From: Rhodobiaceae bacterium
GTDB lineage: Bacteria; Pseudomonadota; Alphaproteobacteria; Parvibaculales; Parvibaculaceae
Direction: 5' to 3'
NCBI GenBank assembly: GCA_021404525.1
Contig: JAAWWE010000013.1
Location: 1-64,000, forward strand
Length of the DNA stretch: 64,000 nt
Of the stretch, positions 1 through 7,952 are shown in pieces (within the stretch, counting starts at the first letter, position 1; the number at the start of each line of letters is the position of its first letter). The notes under the pieces are model-generated. The model searched no databases. It was not told where the DNA came from and was given only the letters and a program-made list of their open reading frames with translations. Made by a program: the position numbers and the translations under genes.

Positions 1-105
1 GAGGCAGGGGAAAGCGTTGTTCTGCAGATTCCTCACTTCGATCTAACCTCGAACCCACAAACGCACACCTTTGTTCAGGCGTTCATGCAAAAGCACAGAA
101 GCTAG
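1..105 (+). CDS. C-terminal fragment of an unrecognised protein, cut by the window edge
   Basis: Frame 1 is open from the first base and ends at TAG (103-105), giving about 34 residues that finish in FMQKHRS. There is no start in the window. I do not recognise the family, and an open frame this short can occur by chance. Bases 106-289 hold nothing I can identify. Confidence 0.25.
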   Translation, partial: EAGESVVLQIPHFDLTSNPQTHTFVQAFMQKHRS

Positions 106-289
106 GGGTTAGCCTGAGACCAGAGATTGTGACCCGAGTACGCATAACCAGGAGGTATCCGTATTTCATAGACCGGCGGCGGTGATGAATTCACACTTCC
201 GCAGAACATAAACTAAAACTATCGCCCCAGTCTCCGCGGTCGAATCCAGATCAACAACCTATTGAAACATCACAGATAGAGCCCTCTTT

Positions 290-1252
290 TCACCCCCTGC
301 CCCACACCCGGAAATGTTTCTGACCAGTCAATTCACGCAGAATTCCTGAACCTGCGAGCTCGTTACAGAGCCTTGCCGCTGACTGAACCGCCATGCCGGT
401 GTCGTCCGCTATAGACCTTGAAGAGACCACGCCCTTCGCCGCAACCAATTCTAGAATGCGCGATATACCGGAGGAACGTCGCCTGGTATCGAGATGCTGC
501 CCTGCCCGCTCCCACCACAGGTCCAGCTCATCCAGCTGGTGCATGCCGACCTGAGCCGTAGCTTCGACTGCCTGCAGGAAGTCGGCAAGAAACATTTCAT
601 CAGTTGAGGAACTCAAGGGACGCCACTTTGTTCTGCGCGCACCGGTCGCAAGCGCCAGAGGAGCGGACTGGGTGAGACCGGAGGCTCTGGTCATCCTCTC
701 TCCAAGAAGGAGAAGATCAGCGATCGTTGCATGGGTGAAGGCTGGTGCCTGGGTCCAGGCAAATAGGCCGTAGCCCACTTGAAGAAGAGCGGGCTCATGT
801 GACAATTCAGTCCACCTGGCGCACCAGGCTTCAACAGTCTCCCCATGGTTTTCATCGGGGTCGTAAAGGGCCAGATCATTTTCCGGCGACTGGGGACCGC
901 GCCCGAAAATCCGATAAACCTCTTGAGGCGTAATGGCTCGATTGCCCCCCAGTCTCATCGACTGAGTGTGAAGTCGGATACGGTGGCGCGCCCTTAAAGT
1001 GGGAGGGTCGCCGGGCCCTGGTGCCGCCCCACTTTCGTGGAGGGTGAGATCGTGGGGATCTACCAGATGTCCAGAGATCCATGCCGCGTCACAGGCATCG
1101 TGTAAGATCCTGTGGGCCGACCATCCTTCCCTATCGTTCATTTTGAGGGAAGACTGGCGCTTCGCGCGCTCATCCAATCGGGAGATCGCGTCTTGCGTGT
1201 TAACCAATTGTTTACGAAATCGTGGGTCAGAGAGCACGGTGAGGACATCCAA
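290..1252 (-). CDS. DUF1612 / HTH protein (RHE_PE00001-like)
   Basis: A 320-residue soluble protein. The N-terminal half carries a DUF1612-type pattern (ILHDACDAAWISG about residues 49-61, then LTLHESG and LRARHRIRLH). The last 60 residues form a helix-turn-helix of the kind SRSIADDTGMAVQSAARLCNEL followed by a short wing. Proteins of this build are common on rhizobial and other alphaproteobacterial plasmids and are presumed DNA-binding; their role is not known to me. The longest frame begins with TTG at 1252 and has no strong ribosome site; GTG at 1237 is an alternative. It stands alone, divergent from the parA region. Family assignment is from pattern recognition only. Confidence 0.6.
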   Translation of the reverse strand: MDVLTVLSDPRFRKQLVNTQDAISRLDERAKRQSSLKMNDREGWSAHRILHDACDAAWISGHLVDPHDLTLHESGAAPGPGDPPTLRARHRIRLHTQSMRLGGNRAITPQEVYRIFGRGPQSPENDLALYDPDENHGETVEAWCARWTELSHEPALLQVGYGLFAWTQAPAFTHATIADLLLLGERMTRASGLTQSAPLALATGARRTKWRPLSSSTDEMFLADFLQAVEATAQVGMHQLDELDLWWERAGQHLDTRRRSSGISRILELVAAKGVVSSRSIADDTGMAVQSAARLCNELAGSGILRELTGQKHFRVWGRG

Positions 1253-1339
1253 TAGAACAGTGGGTTAAGAGCTGTTTTGAACAGTAAGGCCCCCAATCTA
1301 TTCTCTACTTAGGGGTTTGTGAATCTCTCTTCTCACTCA

Positions 1340-1419
1340 CGATAAGTTACCCTTATCGGAAGTAATGGCTTGTCCGATACCTTGTGCAAACGCCCCCTTG
1401 AGAGAAATAACTGTTATCG
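1340..1419. promoter_or_regulatory. TTATCGG-type repeats upstream of parA
   Basis: CGATAAG (1340-1346) and CTTATCG (1352-1358) form a 7-bp inverted repeat with a 5-nt gap. Related TTATCGG/CCGATA words recur near 1374 and 1413. The cluster lies in the gene-free interval before parA and could be an operator or part of a centromere or origin. Confidence 0.4.
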
Positions 1420-1491
1420 GCTCATCCGGTCATATGCGCCAAACTAGTCAGTGGCTGTCATTGATCTCGTCACATAAATCTACCGACCCGT

Positions 1492-1505
1492 GGCGCTATA
1501 GCGCC
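1492..1505. promoter_or_regulatory. 14-bp palindrome GGCGCTATAGCGCC
   Basis: A perfect palindrome, followed at once by TTAGCGCTATTCATG. A sister palindrome lies at 1626-1639, and the GCGCTAT word recurs at 1700-1705 and near 2769. Such repeats beside parA suggest binding sites for a partition or regulatory protein. Confidence 0.5.
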
Positions 1506-1625
1506 TTAGCGCTATTCATGCCAATTGACGCTCACCGAGCGTGTTTGATAAGTATATTGACCGCTGCATCAGTCCCCCGTTCCTTCGCAGTCTCCATATA
1601 TAGCAGAAAACAGCCAAATATTTCT

Positions 1626-1639
1626 AGCGCTATAGCGCT
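1626..1639. promoter_or_regulatory. 14-bp palindrome AGCGCTATAGCGCT
   Basis: A perfect palindrome sharing the core GCGCTATAGCGC with 1492-1505. A TTGACG -35-like word starts at 1648, so the site lies just upstream of the probable parA promoter. Confidence 0.5.
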
Positions 1640-1674
1640 TTATATACTTGACGCAATTGCGCAATGGCGTTAAC

Positions 1675-1710
1675 CATGAATAGCGTTATAGCTGCTTAGC
1701 GCTATTCATG
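1675..1710. promoter_or_regulatory. Long inverted repeat, probable parA operator
   Basis: CATGAATAGCG (1675-1685) is mirrored by CGCTATTCATG (1700-1710), 11-bp arms around a 14-nt centre. The ATG at 1708, which would be the longest parA start, is part of this repeat. The proper start is more likely the GTG at 1738, leaving the repeat untranslated as an operator or partition site. Confidence 0.5.
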
Positions 1711-1737
1711 CACACATCAATCAAACGAGGTAATCCC

Positions 1738-2427
1738 GTGCCAACGATTTCGTTCATCCAACCAAAGGGCGGTTCAGGAAAATCGACCTCAGCATTGCTA
1801 CTGGCGACAGAGTTGGCAAAACAAACTGATGTTGCCGTCATCGATGCAGACCCAAACACCCCGATCGCCAAATGGGCCGAAAGGGGAGGGTCAATGCAGA
1901 ACCTAACTGTCCACGCCGCAGATCAACGCAACAGTCTCATGGACGCAATTGAAGAAATTCAAACTCAGTCCAGCATCTTGATCATCGACACTGAAGGCGT
2001 TGCAGATTTGCGAGCAGCACAGGCCATATCAATGTCAGACTTCGTAGTGGTTCCCAGTCAAGGTACAGCCCTCGACCAGGACAACGCCGCAAATGCAATC
2101 CGACTCATTAAAGAACAAGAAAAGGTCTCTCGGAGACAAATTCCTCATGCAGTCCTCTTTACTCGGGTGAGTGCAGCGATCAGATCAAGAGGCATGAAGG
2201 CCGCAGAGCAGCAACTAGAAAAATCTGGAATACCCACTTTCAACACTCGGATAATCGAACGCGAAGCATTCAAAGCCATGTTTGCATTCAATAAGCCTCT
2301 GGGAGCACTCAATTCACGCGATGTGTCAGGACTCGACAATGCACAAATGAACGCAATGAGCCTATGCATTGAGATGGTGCACAAACTGACAACAGGCTCC
2401 TCAACTCCACAAGAAGAGGTGGCATGA
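1738..2427 (+). CDS. parA: ParA-family ATPase (VirC1-like)
   Basis: A 229-residue deviant-Walker ATPase. The P-loop PKGGSGKST lies at about residues 9-17 and VAVIDADPN follows. The phrase IDADPNTPIAKW and the later EREAFKAMF resemble VirC1, the Agrobacterium ParA relative that helps position the relaxosome, as much as true partition ATPases. GTG at 1738 is chosen because ACGAGG (1725-1730) sits 7 nt before it; the ATG at 1708 is inside an inverted repeat and has no ribosome site. It overlaps the next gene by an ATGA. Partition of the element, or help to conjugation, are both possible; the only ParB-like gene is 48 kb away. Confidence 0.8.
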   Translation: MPTISFIQPKGGSGKSTSALLLATELAKQTDVAVIDADPNTPIAKWAERGGSMQNLTVHAADQRNSLMDAIEEIQTQSSILIIDTEGVADLRAAQAISMSDFVVVPSQGTALDQDNAANAIRLIKEQEKVSRRQIPHAVLFTRVSAAIRSRGMKAAEQQLEKSGIPTFNTRIIEREAFKAMFAFNKPLGALNSRDVSGLDNAQMNAMSLCIEMVHKLTTGSSTPQEEVA

Positions 2428-2756
2428 TGGGCGACCAGGGCGAAAGGCATGACCCTTTTTCAGCACCTGATGAAAGTGAAATAACAAGCCTGGTCTCACA
2501 ATTCAAACCAAAACCAAAAGCCGCACCTGTCGCCGAAACCGAAAAGAGCGTATCGGCCCTCGCTGTTAGCCGCGGCTTTGTAGACCGTACACCGAAAGAA
2601 CCCACGGCGCCTTTACGTCCGCTACAGTTTAGACTCACAACCGCAGAGGTAGAGGAATTCAATGACCAGGCCTTGAAGGAGTACGGAAACGAACATGGCG
2701 GTAAAATCAAACTATTCAGGAAAATGATGCGACACTATATGGAAACGATGGAATGA
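2424..2756 (+). CDS. Small partner protein of ParA, probable RHH DNA-binding protein (VirC2-like position)
   Basis: 110 residues, starting in the ATGATG that overlaps the parA stop (SD AGAGG at 2415-2419). The first 60 residues are polar and low in order. The last 50 (PLQFRLTTAEVEEF to MMRHYME) look like a ribbon-helix-helix or a short helical C-terminal domain. By position it matches the adaptor of a ParA pair or VirC2 next to VirC1. It probably binds the palindromes upstream. The fold is inferred, not proven. Confidence 0.55.
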   Translation: MMGDQGERHDPFSAPDESEITSLVSQFKPKPKAAPVAETEKSVSALAVSRGFVDRTPKEPTAPLRPLQFRLTTAEVEEFNDQALKEYGNEHGGKIKLFRKMMRHYMETME

Positions 2757-3462
2757 CTAGCGGCATAGCGCTATTGCGCCAATTACCCGTCTGTCTCATC
2801 GCATTCTCAACTTGCTTCACAACCGCGTCGGCCCTAACCACAGACAGAGAATTCAATGGCTTCGTTGTTTCTTTGGACTGCGAGAGGAGAGGGGCCGTTG
2901 GCTTCTTCTACCAACTAGGCGAAGACCGAGGGAATGAGAAGAGGGAAAGCCGCTTTTTCACAGATCCCGACATTGCTACTGAGTGCCAACAAACATCGAC
3001 AAGCTCATACCGCCGCCCTGATGGTGAACCAAAGTATGATCGTGGACACTTAGTGCCCGCCAATCCAATTACATGACCAATGTCCTTCCGCAAGCCTTAC
3101 AGATGAACCGGGGAGCTTGGCTGCTCACTGAAGAAATCACTGAATGTCATCGCGACTTGGAGCCGCTGCAAGTGTGGGGTGGGGTCATCTGGGGGGATGA
3201 CACCAGCAATGACCATTTTCTTGAAAGTCATGGTATTGCAACGCCTGACGCTTATTGGAAAGTCATCCTGAAATCTGATCGCGGCATTGCGTGGGTAATT
3301 CCCAACAATCATCAAGCGACCAGAAAGCGCCTGGACGACTATCTAGTGTCCCTAGATCACATTGAGGATCTGAGTGGTTTGGATTTCCCATTGCCCGAAG
3401 ATGTAGAATCCCAGCCTTTACCCGCGTCCTGGATAGTGCCGCGCGGTTGTGACAAGAGCTGA
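2753..3462 (+). pseudogene. DNA/RNA non-specific endonuclease (NUC family), broken by an internal deletion
   Basis: The first open frame (2753-3076) has a signal peptide (LPVCLIAFSTCFTTASA) and the catalytic motif YDRGHLVPAN. The second (3073-3462) continues the family with TNVLPQALQMNRGAWLLTEE, the WGGVIWG block and a normal C-terminus. In the family roughly a dozen residues lie between the two. Here they are missing and the frame changes, so the DRGH histidine and the NVLPQ asparagine part are on separate frames. The joint reads CCAATCCAAT, as expected for a deletion between short direct repeats. The second frame could be translated by its overlapping ATG, but neither half should fold as an active nuclease. 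It overlaps parA's partner and the integrase, so it belongs to the same gene string. Confidence 0.75.
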
Positions 3463-4582
3463 CATGGACAGTGATCGACTAGGGGAGCTGATAAGCGTTG
3501 TCGGAATCGACAGCGAAAGCCTGGTTGGATCACTTCTCTCAGACGGGGAACTAGATGCTCTCAAACAGATCATCCGCAATGGAACGCCGCTCAACACTCT
3601 GCGTGCCTACGTCTCAGACCTGACCTACCTTGAGGCGTGGTGCCAGGCTTCAACTGACGCTGCGCTCCCGTGGCCTGCACCTCAAGAGCTGGTTTTGAAG
3701 TTCATTGCTCATCATGCAGATAGCTCGGCTCCGGACGAAGAGCCAGCTTTCAATATGCCCTTGGATGTGCGGAAATCGCTTTCTAGCAAAGGGATCTCAA
3801 AAGCTGACAAGCCGCATTCGATCTCGACCATAGAGAGAAGGCTCGCAACATGGGGTAAGGCTCATGTGATGCAAGGATTTCTAAATACGGTTAGCGTGGA
3901 TGAGGTTAAAGCGGTCTTGGCTAAGGCCAAGAAAACAGGATCTCGCCTCAAGCGACCGCATAGCCGGAAACCAATCACACGCGATGTCCTGGACTTACTT
4001 TTGGAGCAATGCGATCCAAGCAGGTTAGTGGGCAAACGCAATCGCGCGATCCTACTCACCGCGTTCTCCTCGGGAGGGCGTAGGCGCTCCGAGCTTGCAA
4101 AGCTCAAAGTAGAGAACCTGATTCAAGAAGACCCTGTTGTTCACGAAGGCAAACATCTCACTTGCCTGACACTCGTCATGGGGCACACGAAAACCTCTAG
4201 AGGTGACGAGCGACAGGTTGTGAAGCTTGTCGGCCGAAGCGCGGACGCTCTCTTGGAGTGGATGAGAGCCGCCCACATCACAGATGGCCCGATATTTCGG
4301 GGGTTGGATCGGTGGGGCAGGGTGTCGAAGAGAGCAATTACCGGCAGTGGGATCAACGGCATCATTAAGACGTTGGTCGAAGCTGCTAAACTCGACCCAG
4401 CCGATTTTTCGGCTCATGGGTTGCGATCGGGGTTTCTAACTCAGGCTGGCAGGGACGGGCATTCCCTCCTGGACGCAATGCAGCAATCCCAGCACCGATC
4501 AACACAGCAAGCAGCACGCTACTATCAGCCAGGAGCGATTAAAACTTCGGGCATTGTTCTAGTCGGTGAAAAAAACAACTAA
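3449..4582 (+). CDS. Tyrosine recombinase / phage-type integrase
   Basis: 377 residues. The N-terminal SAM-like core-binding region is present (LNTLRAYVSDLTYLEAWC). Catalytic residues are visible: Arg in GGRRRSEL near residue 210, HGLR near 323, and Tyr in ARYYQ near 357, with QSQHRS supplying the His/Trp position. Two starts are possible, GTG 3449 (overlapping the nuclease remnant) or ATG 3464. It could resolve multimers of the element or integrate it; the tRNA scar at 55.7 kb is one conceivable substrate. No arm-binding domain is evident. Confidence 0.85.
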   Translation: MTRADMDSDRLGELISVVGIDSESLVGSLLSDGELDALKQIIRNGTPLNTLRAYVSDLTYLEAWCQASTDAALPWPAPQELVLKFIAHHADSSAPDEEPAFNMPLDVRKSLSSKGISKADKPHSISTIERRLATWGKAHVMQGFLNTVSVDEVKAVLAKAKKTGSRLKRPHSRKPITRDVLDLLLEQCDPSRLVGKRNRAILLTAFSSGGRRRSELAKLKVENLIQEDPVVHEGKHLTCLTLVMGHTKTSRGDERQVVKLVGRSADALLEWMRAAHITDGPIFRGLDRWGRVSKRAITGSGINGIIKTLVEAAKLDPADFSAHGLRSGFLTQAGRDGHSLLDAMQQSQHRSTQQAARYYQPGAIKTSGIVLVGEKNN

Positions 4583-4604
4583 AGTTATGGTAGTAACTTC
4601 CAGC

Positions 4605-5021
4605 CTACCTTGTAGGTGTCACAGTCCAATCTTCGACGCGCAATCCGGGGACACGTTCGAACTCACGAACATTGTTCGTCACTAGGACCAATCCCTCTGC
4701 CTGAGCGTGGGCGGCTATCATCAGATCATATGGACCGATCGGTAAGCCTTTGCGTTCAAGATCTGCGCGGATCTGACCGTAGTGATCAGCTGCTTTCTGA
4801 TCGAAACTGAGGACTTCCACGCGAGCTACCAGCCCATCAACAACCAAATGGTTTTTCTCGGGCCGCGCGGACTTATCGGCGCCATAACGCAGCTCAGCGA
4901 GAACTACAGACGATACAGCTATCCGGCCATCATGCGATTTGACTTTCTCCTGGAGAGTAGGGGGCCTGTCCTTCGCCAAAAAAATGCAAATGTTGGTGTC
5001 GAGAAGATACCTGAGCATCAA
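4605..5021 (-). CDS. vapC: VapC-type PIN-domain toxin
   Basis: 138 residues with the PIN signature: LDTNICIF at the N-terminus (first Asp), SSVVLAELRYG (Glu), PIGPYDLMIAA (Asp) and LVTNNVREF. VapC toxins are RNases that cut tRNA or rRNA and are held inactive by VapB. It follows vapB with a 4-nt overlap, the normal antitoxin-first order. Confidence 0.92.
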   Translation of the reverse strand: MMLRYLLDTNICIFLAKDRPPTLQEKVKSHDGRIAVSSVVLAELRYGADKSARPEKNHLVVDGLVARVEVLSFDQKAADHYGQIRADLERKGLPIGPYDLMIAAHAQAEGLVLVTNNVREFERVPGLRVEDWTVTPTR

Positions 5022-5248
5022 AATGCTTCCCGCTCTTGCATCGCGGGCTGTGATCGCTCGGGCAGGAAATCATCGTCTACTTTTGGCCCGGCAAAAAACT
5101 GATCCCATGAAGCTTCAGCGGGAGTGATGATGAGACTATTTCCTTGCCGGTGAATCTCCACGCTCTTCACGGCCTCATCGAACGCCAAGCTTTTTGGAAT
5201 CCGCACAGCTTGTGTCTGATTGTTCTTGAATATGCTGGCTTTAGGCAT
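5018..5248 (-). CDS. vapB: VapB-type antitoxin (AbrB/SpoVT fold)
   Basis: 76 residues: the N-terminus ASIFKNNQTQAVRIPKSLAF is typical of the VapB swapped-hairpin DNA-binding domain, and the C-terminal tail (WDQFFAGPKVDDDFL) is the usual toxin-binding peptide. The ATG at 5248 is chosen over the longer frame at 5263 because GGAGG (5257-5261) precedes it by 8 nt. It should neutralise VapC and repress the operon through the repeats at 5262-5301. Confidence 0.9.
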   Translation of the reverse strand: MPKASIFKNNQTQAVRIPKSLAFDEAVKSVEIHRQGNSLIITPAEASWDQFFAGPKVDDDFLPERSQPAMQEREAF

Positions 5249-5261
5249 TCGGGGAACCTCC

Positions 5262-5306
5262 ATATACGATGTGTATATATATACGCCCTAGGAACGTATA
5301 TGTCAA
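5262..5306 (-). promoter_or_regulatory. vapBC promoter and operator
   Basis: On the minus strand TTGACA (5306-5301) and TATATA (5283-5278) are separated by 17 nt, a near-ideal sigma-70 promoter. Inverted ATATACG (5262-5268) and CGTATAT (5295-5301) flank the -10, as expected for autorepression by VapBC. Confidence 0.75.
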
Positions 5307-5318
5307 TACCATATACAA

Positions 5319-6062
5319 CTAGAATAGCGTCAATTGAGGGTCTTCTCGATTACTAAGGCGCTCGATTTTTTCAGCAATTCCATTCTGCGGCGCGTCCACA
5401 TCCTCCATGGGATCACCGTGCTTTTCGAGGAAGAGAATAGAAGCTTTCAGAACGCCGCTACCGTAGTGATCAAGAGTCAACGTATTGGCCCGATGCACCC
5501 GCCCAGATAGCCCTCTAAGCGTCAGCTGCAGATAGGCCCTTTGCTGACAGATGTTTGAAACGTCGATTGCTTCAACCCACATTGTGAGAGTGGGGTCATA
5601 GCCAAGCCTATCGAGCACATCAGCGGCGGCAAGCAACATTCCACCAGCCCCGCAAGCTGGTTCTTGAATTGTGAAATACCCTCTCTTGTCAATTTTCTCA
5701 CCTATCCCTGAGAGGTTGATTTCTGCCATCAACCTAGAAACCTCATACGGTGTAAAAAACTGTCCAGCTCCGCTATCCAGGACATTCAACTCACCAGAAA
5801 CACTCCCAAGAAAATCAGTCTGGGAATGAACACCCTCAAAGATCATCGCAATGAGTTCTGGCATTCTGCGCACATCGTCCTTGTCTCGATAGGTTCCGAC
5901 GATCCGCATGTATTCTGCTTCAAGAGCCTCAGCGCGTTCCGAGCCGCTCATCTGCTTTGCATAACTACAGTGTGCGAGGGTGAGGAAGTTTCTAAAATGA
6001 TCACCCACGCTCTTAGAACGTTCAAATGATTGGGTGGCTTTCACAAACTTCTCTTTTGTCAT
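5319..6062 (-). CDS. Orphan N6-adenine DNA methylase-like protein (HsdM fold), probably lacking the catalytic motif
   Basis: 247 residues. The N-terminal helical region and GQFFTPYEVSRLMAEI match type I modification subunits; motif I is clear (QEPACGAGGMLLAA). I do not find the (N/D/S)PP(Y/F) motif after RANTLTLD where it is expected, and the protein is half the usual HsdM length. No specificity or restriction subunit is nearby. Short plasmid methylases like this occur in alphaproteobacteria. It may bind SAM and DNA without methylating, or use a divergent motif. Start ATG 6062 has an AAGAAGAA stretch upstream. Confidence 0.7.
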   Translation of the reverse strand: MTKEKFVKATQSFERSKSVGDHFRNFLTLAHCSYAKQMSGSERAEALEAEYMRIVGTYRDKDDVRRMPELIAMIFEGVHSQTDFLGSVSGELNVLDSGAGQFFTPYEVSRLMAEINLSGIGEKIDKRGYFTIQEPACGAGGMLLAAADVLDRLGYDPTLTMWVEAIDVSNICQQRAYLQLTLRGLSGRVHRANTLTLDHYGSGVLKASILFLEKHGDPMEDVDAPQNGIAEKIERLSNREDPQLTLF

Positions 6063-6157
6063 TTCTTCTTACCCTTTGGGCTGAGGTTGCATCGAACAGA
6101 TGCACCTCTGCCTGTCTGGCGAGGACCGGGGGGAAGGGTGAAGGTTGGCTTGGCCGA

Positions 6158-6218
6158 GGGGGATCACCCAGCCTGCAACGCCCAGAACGAAGTGAAGAGA
6201 CGTGAAGGCTGGGGATAC
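6158..6218 (+). repeat. Stem element, copy A
   Basis: Begins GGGGGATCACCC and ends GACGTGAAGGCTGGGGATA. Arms CCAGCCT (6168-6174) and AGGCTGG (6206-6212) pair perfectly. Two more copies lie at 52495-52556 (+) and 40460-40507 (-), with conserved GCAAC and GACGTGA next to the arms. The rest of 6063-6351 shows no gene. Confidence 0.7.
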
Positions 6219-6351
6219 GGCTAAGACACGAGCTTGCGAACTTGACCTTCCGGGAAGGGGGGTGGCACCCCCGTTCCTTCTAATCCTTTGAGTGAGATTG
6301 ACCCAATAATAAAACCCATGTTTTACTTAAAGGGAGCTAAAGGGCGCGGGC

Positions 6352-6528
6352 GTGGAAACTGTGGAAATCCAAGATAGTTTGCTAATCAAAATACGGGCGG
6401 ATCATTTGGAGAAGCTGGAACAGCTCATTGAGGAAGCCAAATTTGTTGAGCCACAATTGCTTCCTTTACTCTATGGCGCCGCCCTCAAGCGCATTGAATC
6501 TACATGGGGGAAATCAGCACCCTCATAG
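6352..6528 (+). CDS. Small helical protein of unknown function
   Basis: GTG at 6352 (or GTG 6361) opens a 58-codon frame ending TAG 6526-6528: it begins VETVEIQDSLLIKIRADHL and is rich in Leu, Glu and Lys with an amphipathic helix (ADHLEKLEQLIEEAKF). Purine-rich AAAGGG stretches lie upstream. It follows stem element A on the same strand. No family recognised; real coding status is likely but unproven. Confidence 0.4.
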   Translation: METVEIQDSLLIKIRADHLEKLEQLIEEAKFVEPQLLPLLYGAALKRIESTWGKSAPS

Positions 6529-6643
6529 GTTATCCAGCTGGGCTCATCAGCCGAAGCAGGTGGAGACAACCCGGCCTCAAAAGCCAGGGGTTTGTCGGAG
6601 CCTTGTGGAGAACTTTCGATAGCAATGGTGACGGCGTGCAAGC

Positions 6644-7147
6644 TCAACGATCAGGTGAATGATCATGTTCTGACGCGCCGCACTCAAGGCAACGCTCGCC
6701 GCCAAAGTTTTCATTGTAGGACCAACCGCCAGCCCAACCACAAACCGGGCAGAACTCATATGCTGCCACATCCCCCCATTCCCAAGGACTTGCAAACTCA
6801 GGGACAGCATCATTGTCGTAGGAAACGATCACAAATAGGTTGCTCCCAACGGCGATAAAGCTATCGTTAGCATTGGATTTCAGCGTATCGATAACATCTT
6901 CCGCACTAAGGTAGAACCACTCGCTACGCGCCTGCCGTTGCCGCGAAAAGTGCTTATGCAAGCTGGCCTCTACGGTACGGTCCTGATCCTCGTCCTGAGT
7001 TCTAATCTCTCCCATAAGTAAAAGCTTGTCTGGATTACCGGTCTGCAATTGCGTTAGACGACGCTTCAAATCTTTCGAGCGCCCGATTTTTATCCGCATT
7101 GGATCTAGACACTGAGACACTTCATCGGTCAGAAAATAGACAGTCAC
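6644..7147 (-). CDS. GIY-YIG-type (T5orf172/MUG113) protein with C-terminal zinc ribbon
   Basis: 167 residues. The N-terminus VYFLTD...MRIKIGRSKDLKRRLTQLQTGNP is the T5orf172 variant of the GIY-YIG nuclease fold, where KIGRS replaces the second half of the classic motif, followed by LHKHFSRQRQARSEWFYL. The C-terminus has CPVCGW and CLECG, a probable zinc ribbon. GTG 7147 is used because GGAGG stands 4-5 nt upstream. Such proteins are common on phages and plasmids and may nick DNA or be inactive relatives. It is the last gene of a leftward group. Confidence 0.7.
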   Translation of the reverse strand: MTVYFLTDEVSQCLDPMRIKIGRSKDLKRRLTQLQTGNPDKLLLMGEIRTQDEDQDRTVEASLHKHFSRQRQARSEWFYLSAEDVIDTLKSNANDSFIAVGSNLFVIVSYDNDAVPEFASPWEWGDVAAYEFCPVCGWAGGWSYNENFGGERCLECGASEHDHSPDR

Positions 7148-7358
7148 TTTACCTCCAGCATCATTACGCCCTCAAAGGAACAGCACATCTCCGCTCTGTC
7201 CCATGCAATGACGAGTACCATACATTCCTCGATGATGTGGGTGACTCACTAAGCCGAACGGCAGCGCCGCATCTTCCCCATCCGTGATAGATCCGTTTGG
7301 TGCCACATAGTTCAGCGGTTCTTGGATCTATTGGTTACGCGTATACATAACGACCCCA

Positions 7359-7952
7359 CTAGTCCAAAGTAAACGCTGATGCATAAATGCCTTTCACCTG
7401 ACTCAGGGAAACCGGTCCATAGTGGCGGCTATCAAAACTGTTTGGTATCCGGGTTGAGAGCATGAATAAGCTCTGCGCGTCATAGACTGCACACTCGCCA
7501 TCTGCAATGAAACCAGGCAATAGCGATGAAGCGGGCAGGGGAGCCGCATCAAGCAACAAGACATTAGCAGCACGGCAAATGGTGAGTGGCCCACGTCGAT
7601 GTACGGGCTTTAGAAACGTGTCGATACCTTCAATCCCTGTGAGAGACGTGTGCCAGGCGAGCGTTTCTGGATCTGGTTCGAAAAGAACAAAAGAGCCGAT
7701 TTCAATCGGCGTATTCACGCGCTGATAAAGTCCAAGTGCAACACTTGAGCTGGTGTTCAACACGAATTGGTGTCGGAGGTTCATAATTGTGTCGTAAAGC
7801 ATCGCAAAACAGAGGCCGCCGATGACTGCGATCCCAATCTGTTTCGCAATGACTCGTGGTCCCCAGACAACTCGCTGGCGCAGTTGGCCCCGACCTTCCC
7901 GCACCATAACCGCCATGCGGCGCAATTCCTTATGCACCTGGCTACGTAACAT
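7359..7952 (-). CDS. traF: TraF-like S26 signal peptidase
   Basis: 197 residues. One N-terminal membrane segment (IGIAVIGGLCFAMLYDTIMN) is followed by the S26/TraF active-site block VLNTSSSVALGLYQ with a serine nucleophile, and by FLKPVHRRGP supplying the candidate catalytic lysine. In RP4 and Ti systems TraF cuts and cyclises the TrbC pilin, so a pilin substrate here would be TrbC at 32.8 kb. ATG 7952 is preferred to TTG 7961. It overlaps the upstream gene by 11 nt. No other pilin peptidase is seen in the window. Confidence 0.8.
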   Translation of the reverse strand: MLRSQVHKELRRMAVMVREGRGQLRQRVVWGPRVIAKQIGIAVIGGLCFAMLYDTIMNLRHQFVLNTSSSVALGLYQRVNTPIEIGSFVLFEPDPETLAWHTSLTGIEGIDTFLKPVHRRGPLTICRAANVLLLDAAPLPASSLLPGFIADGECAVYDAQSLFMLSTRIPNSFDSRHYGPVSLSQVKGIYASAFTLD

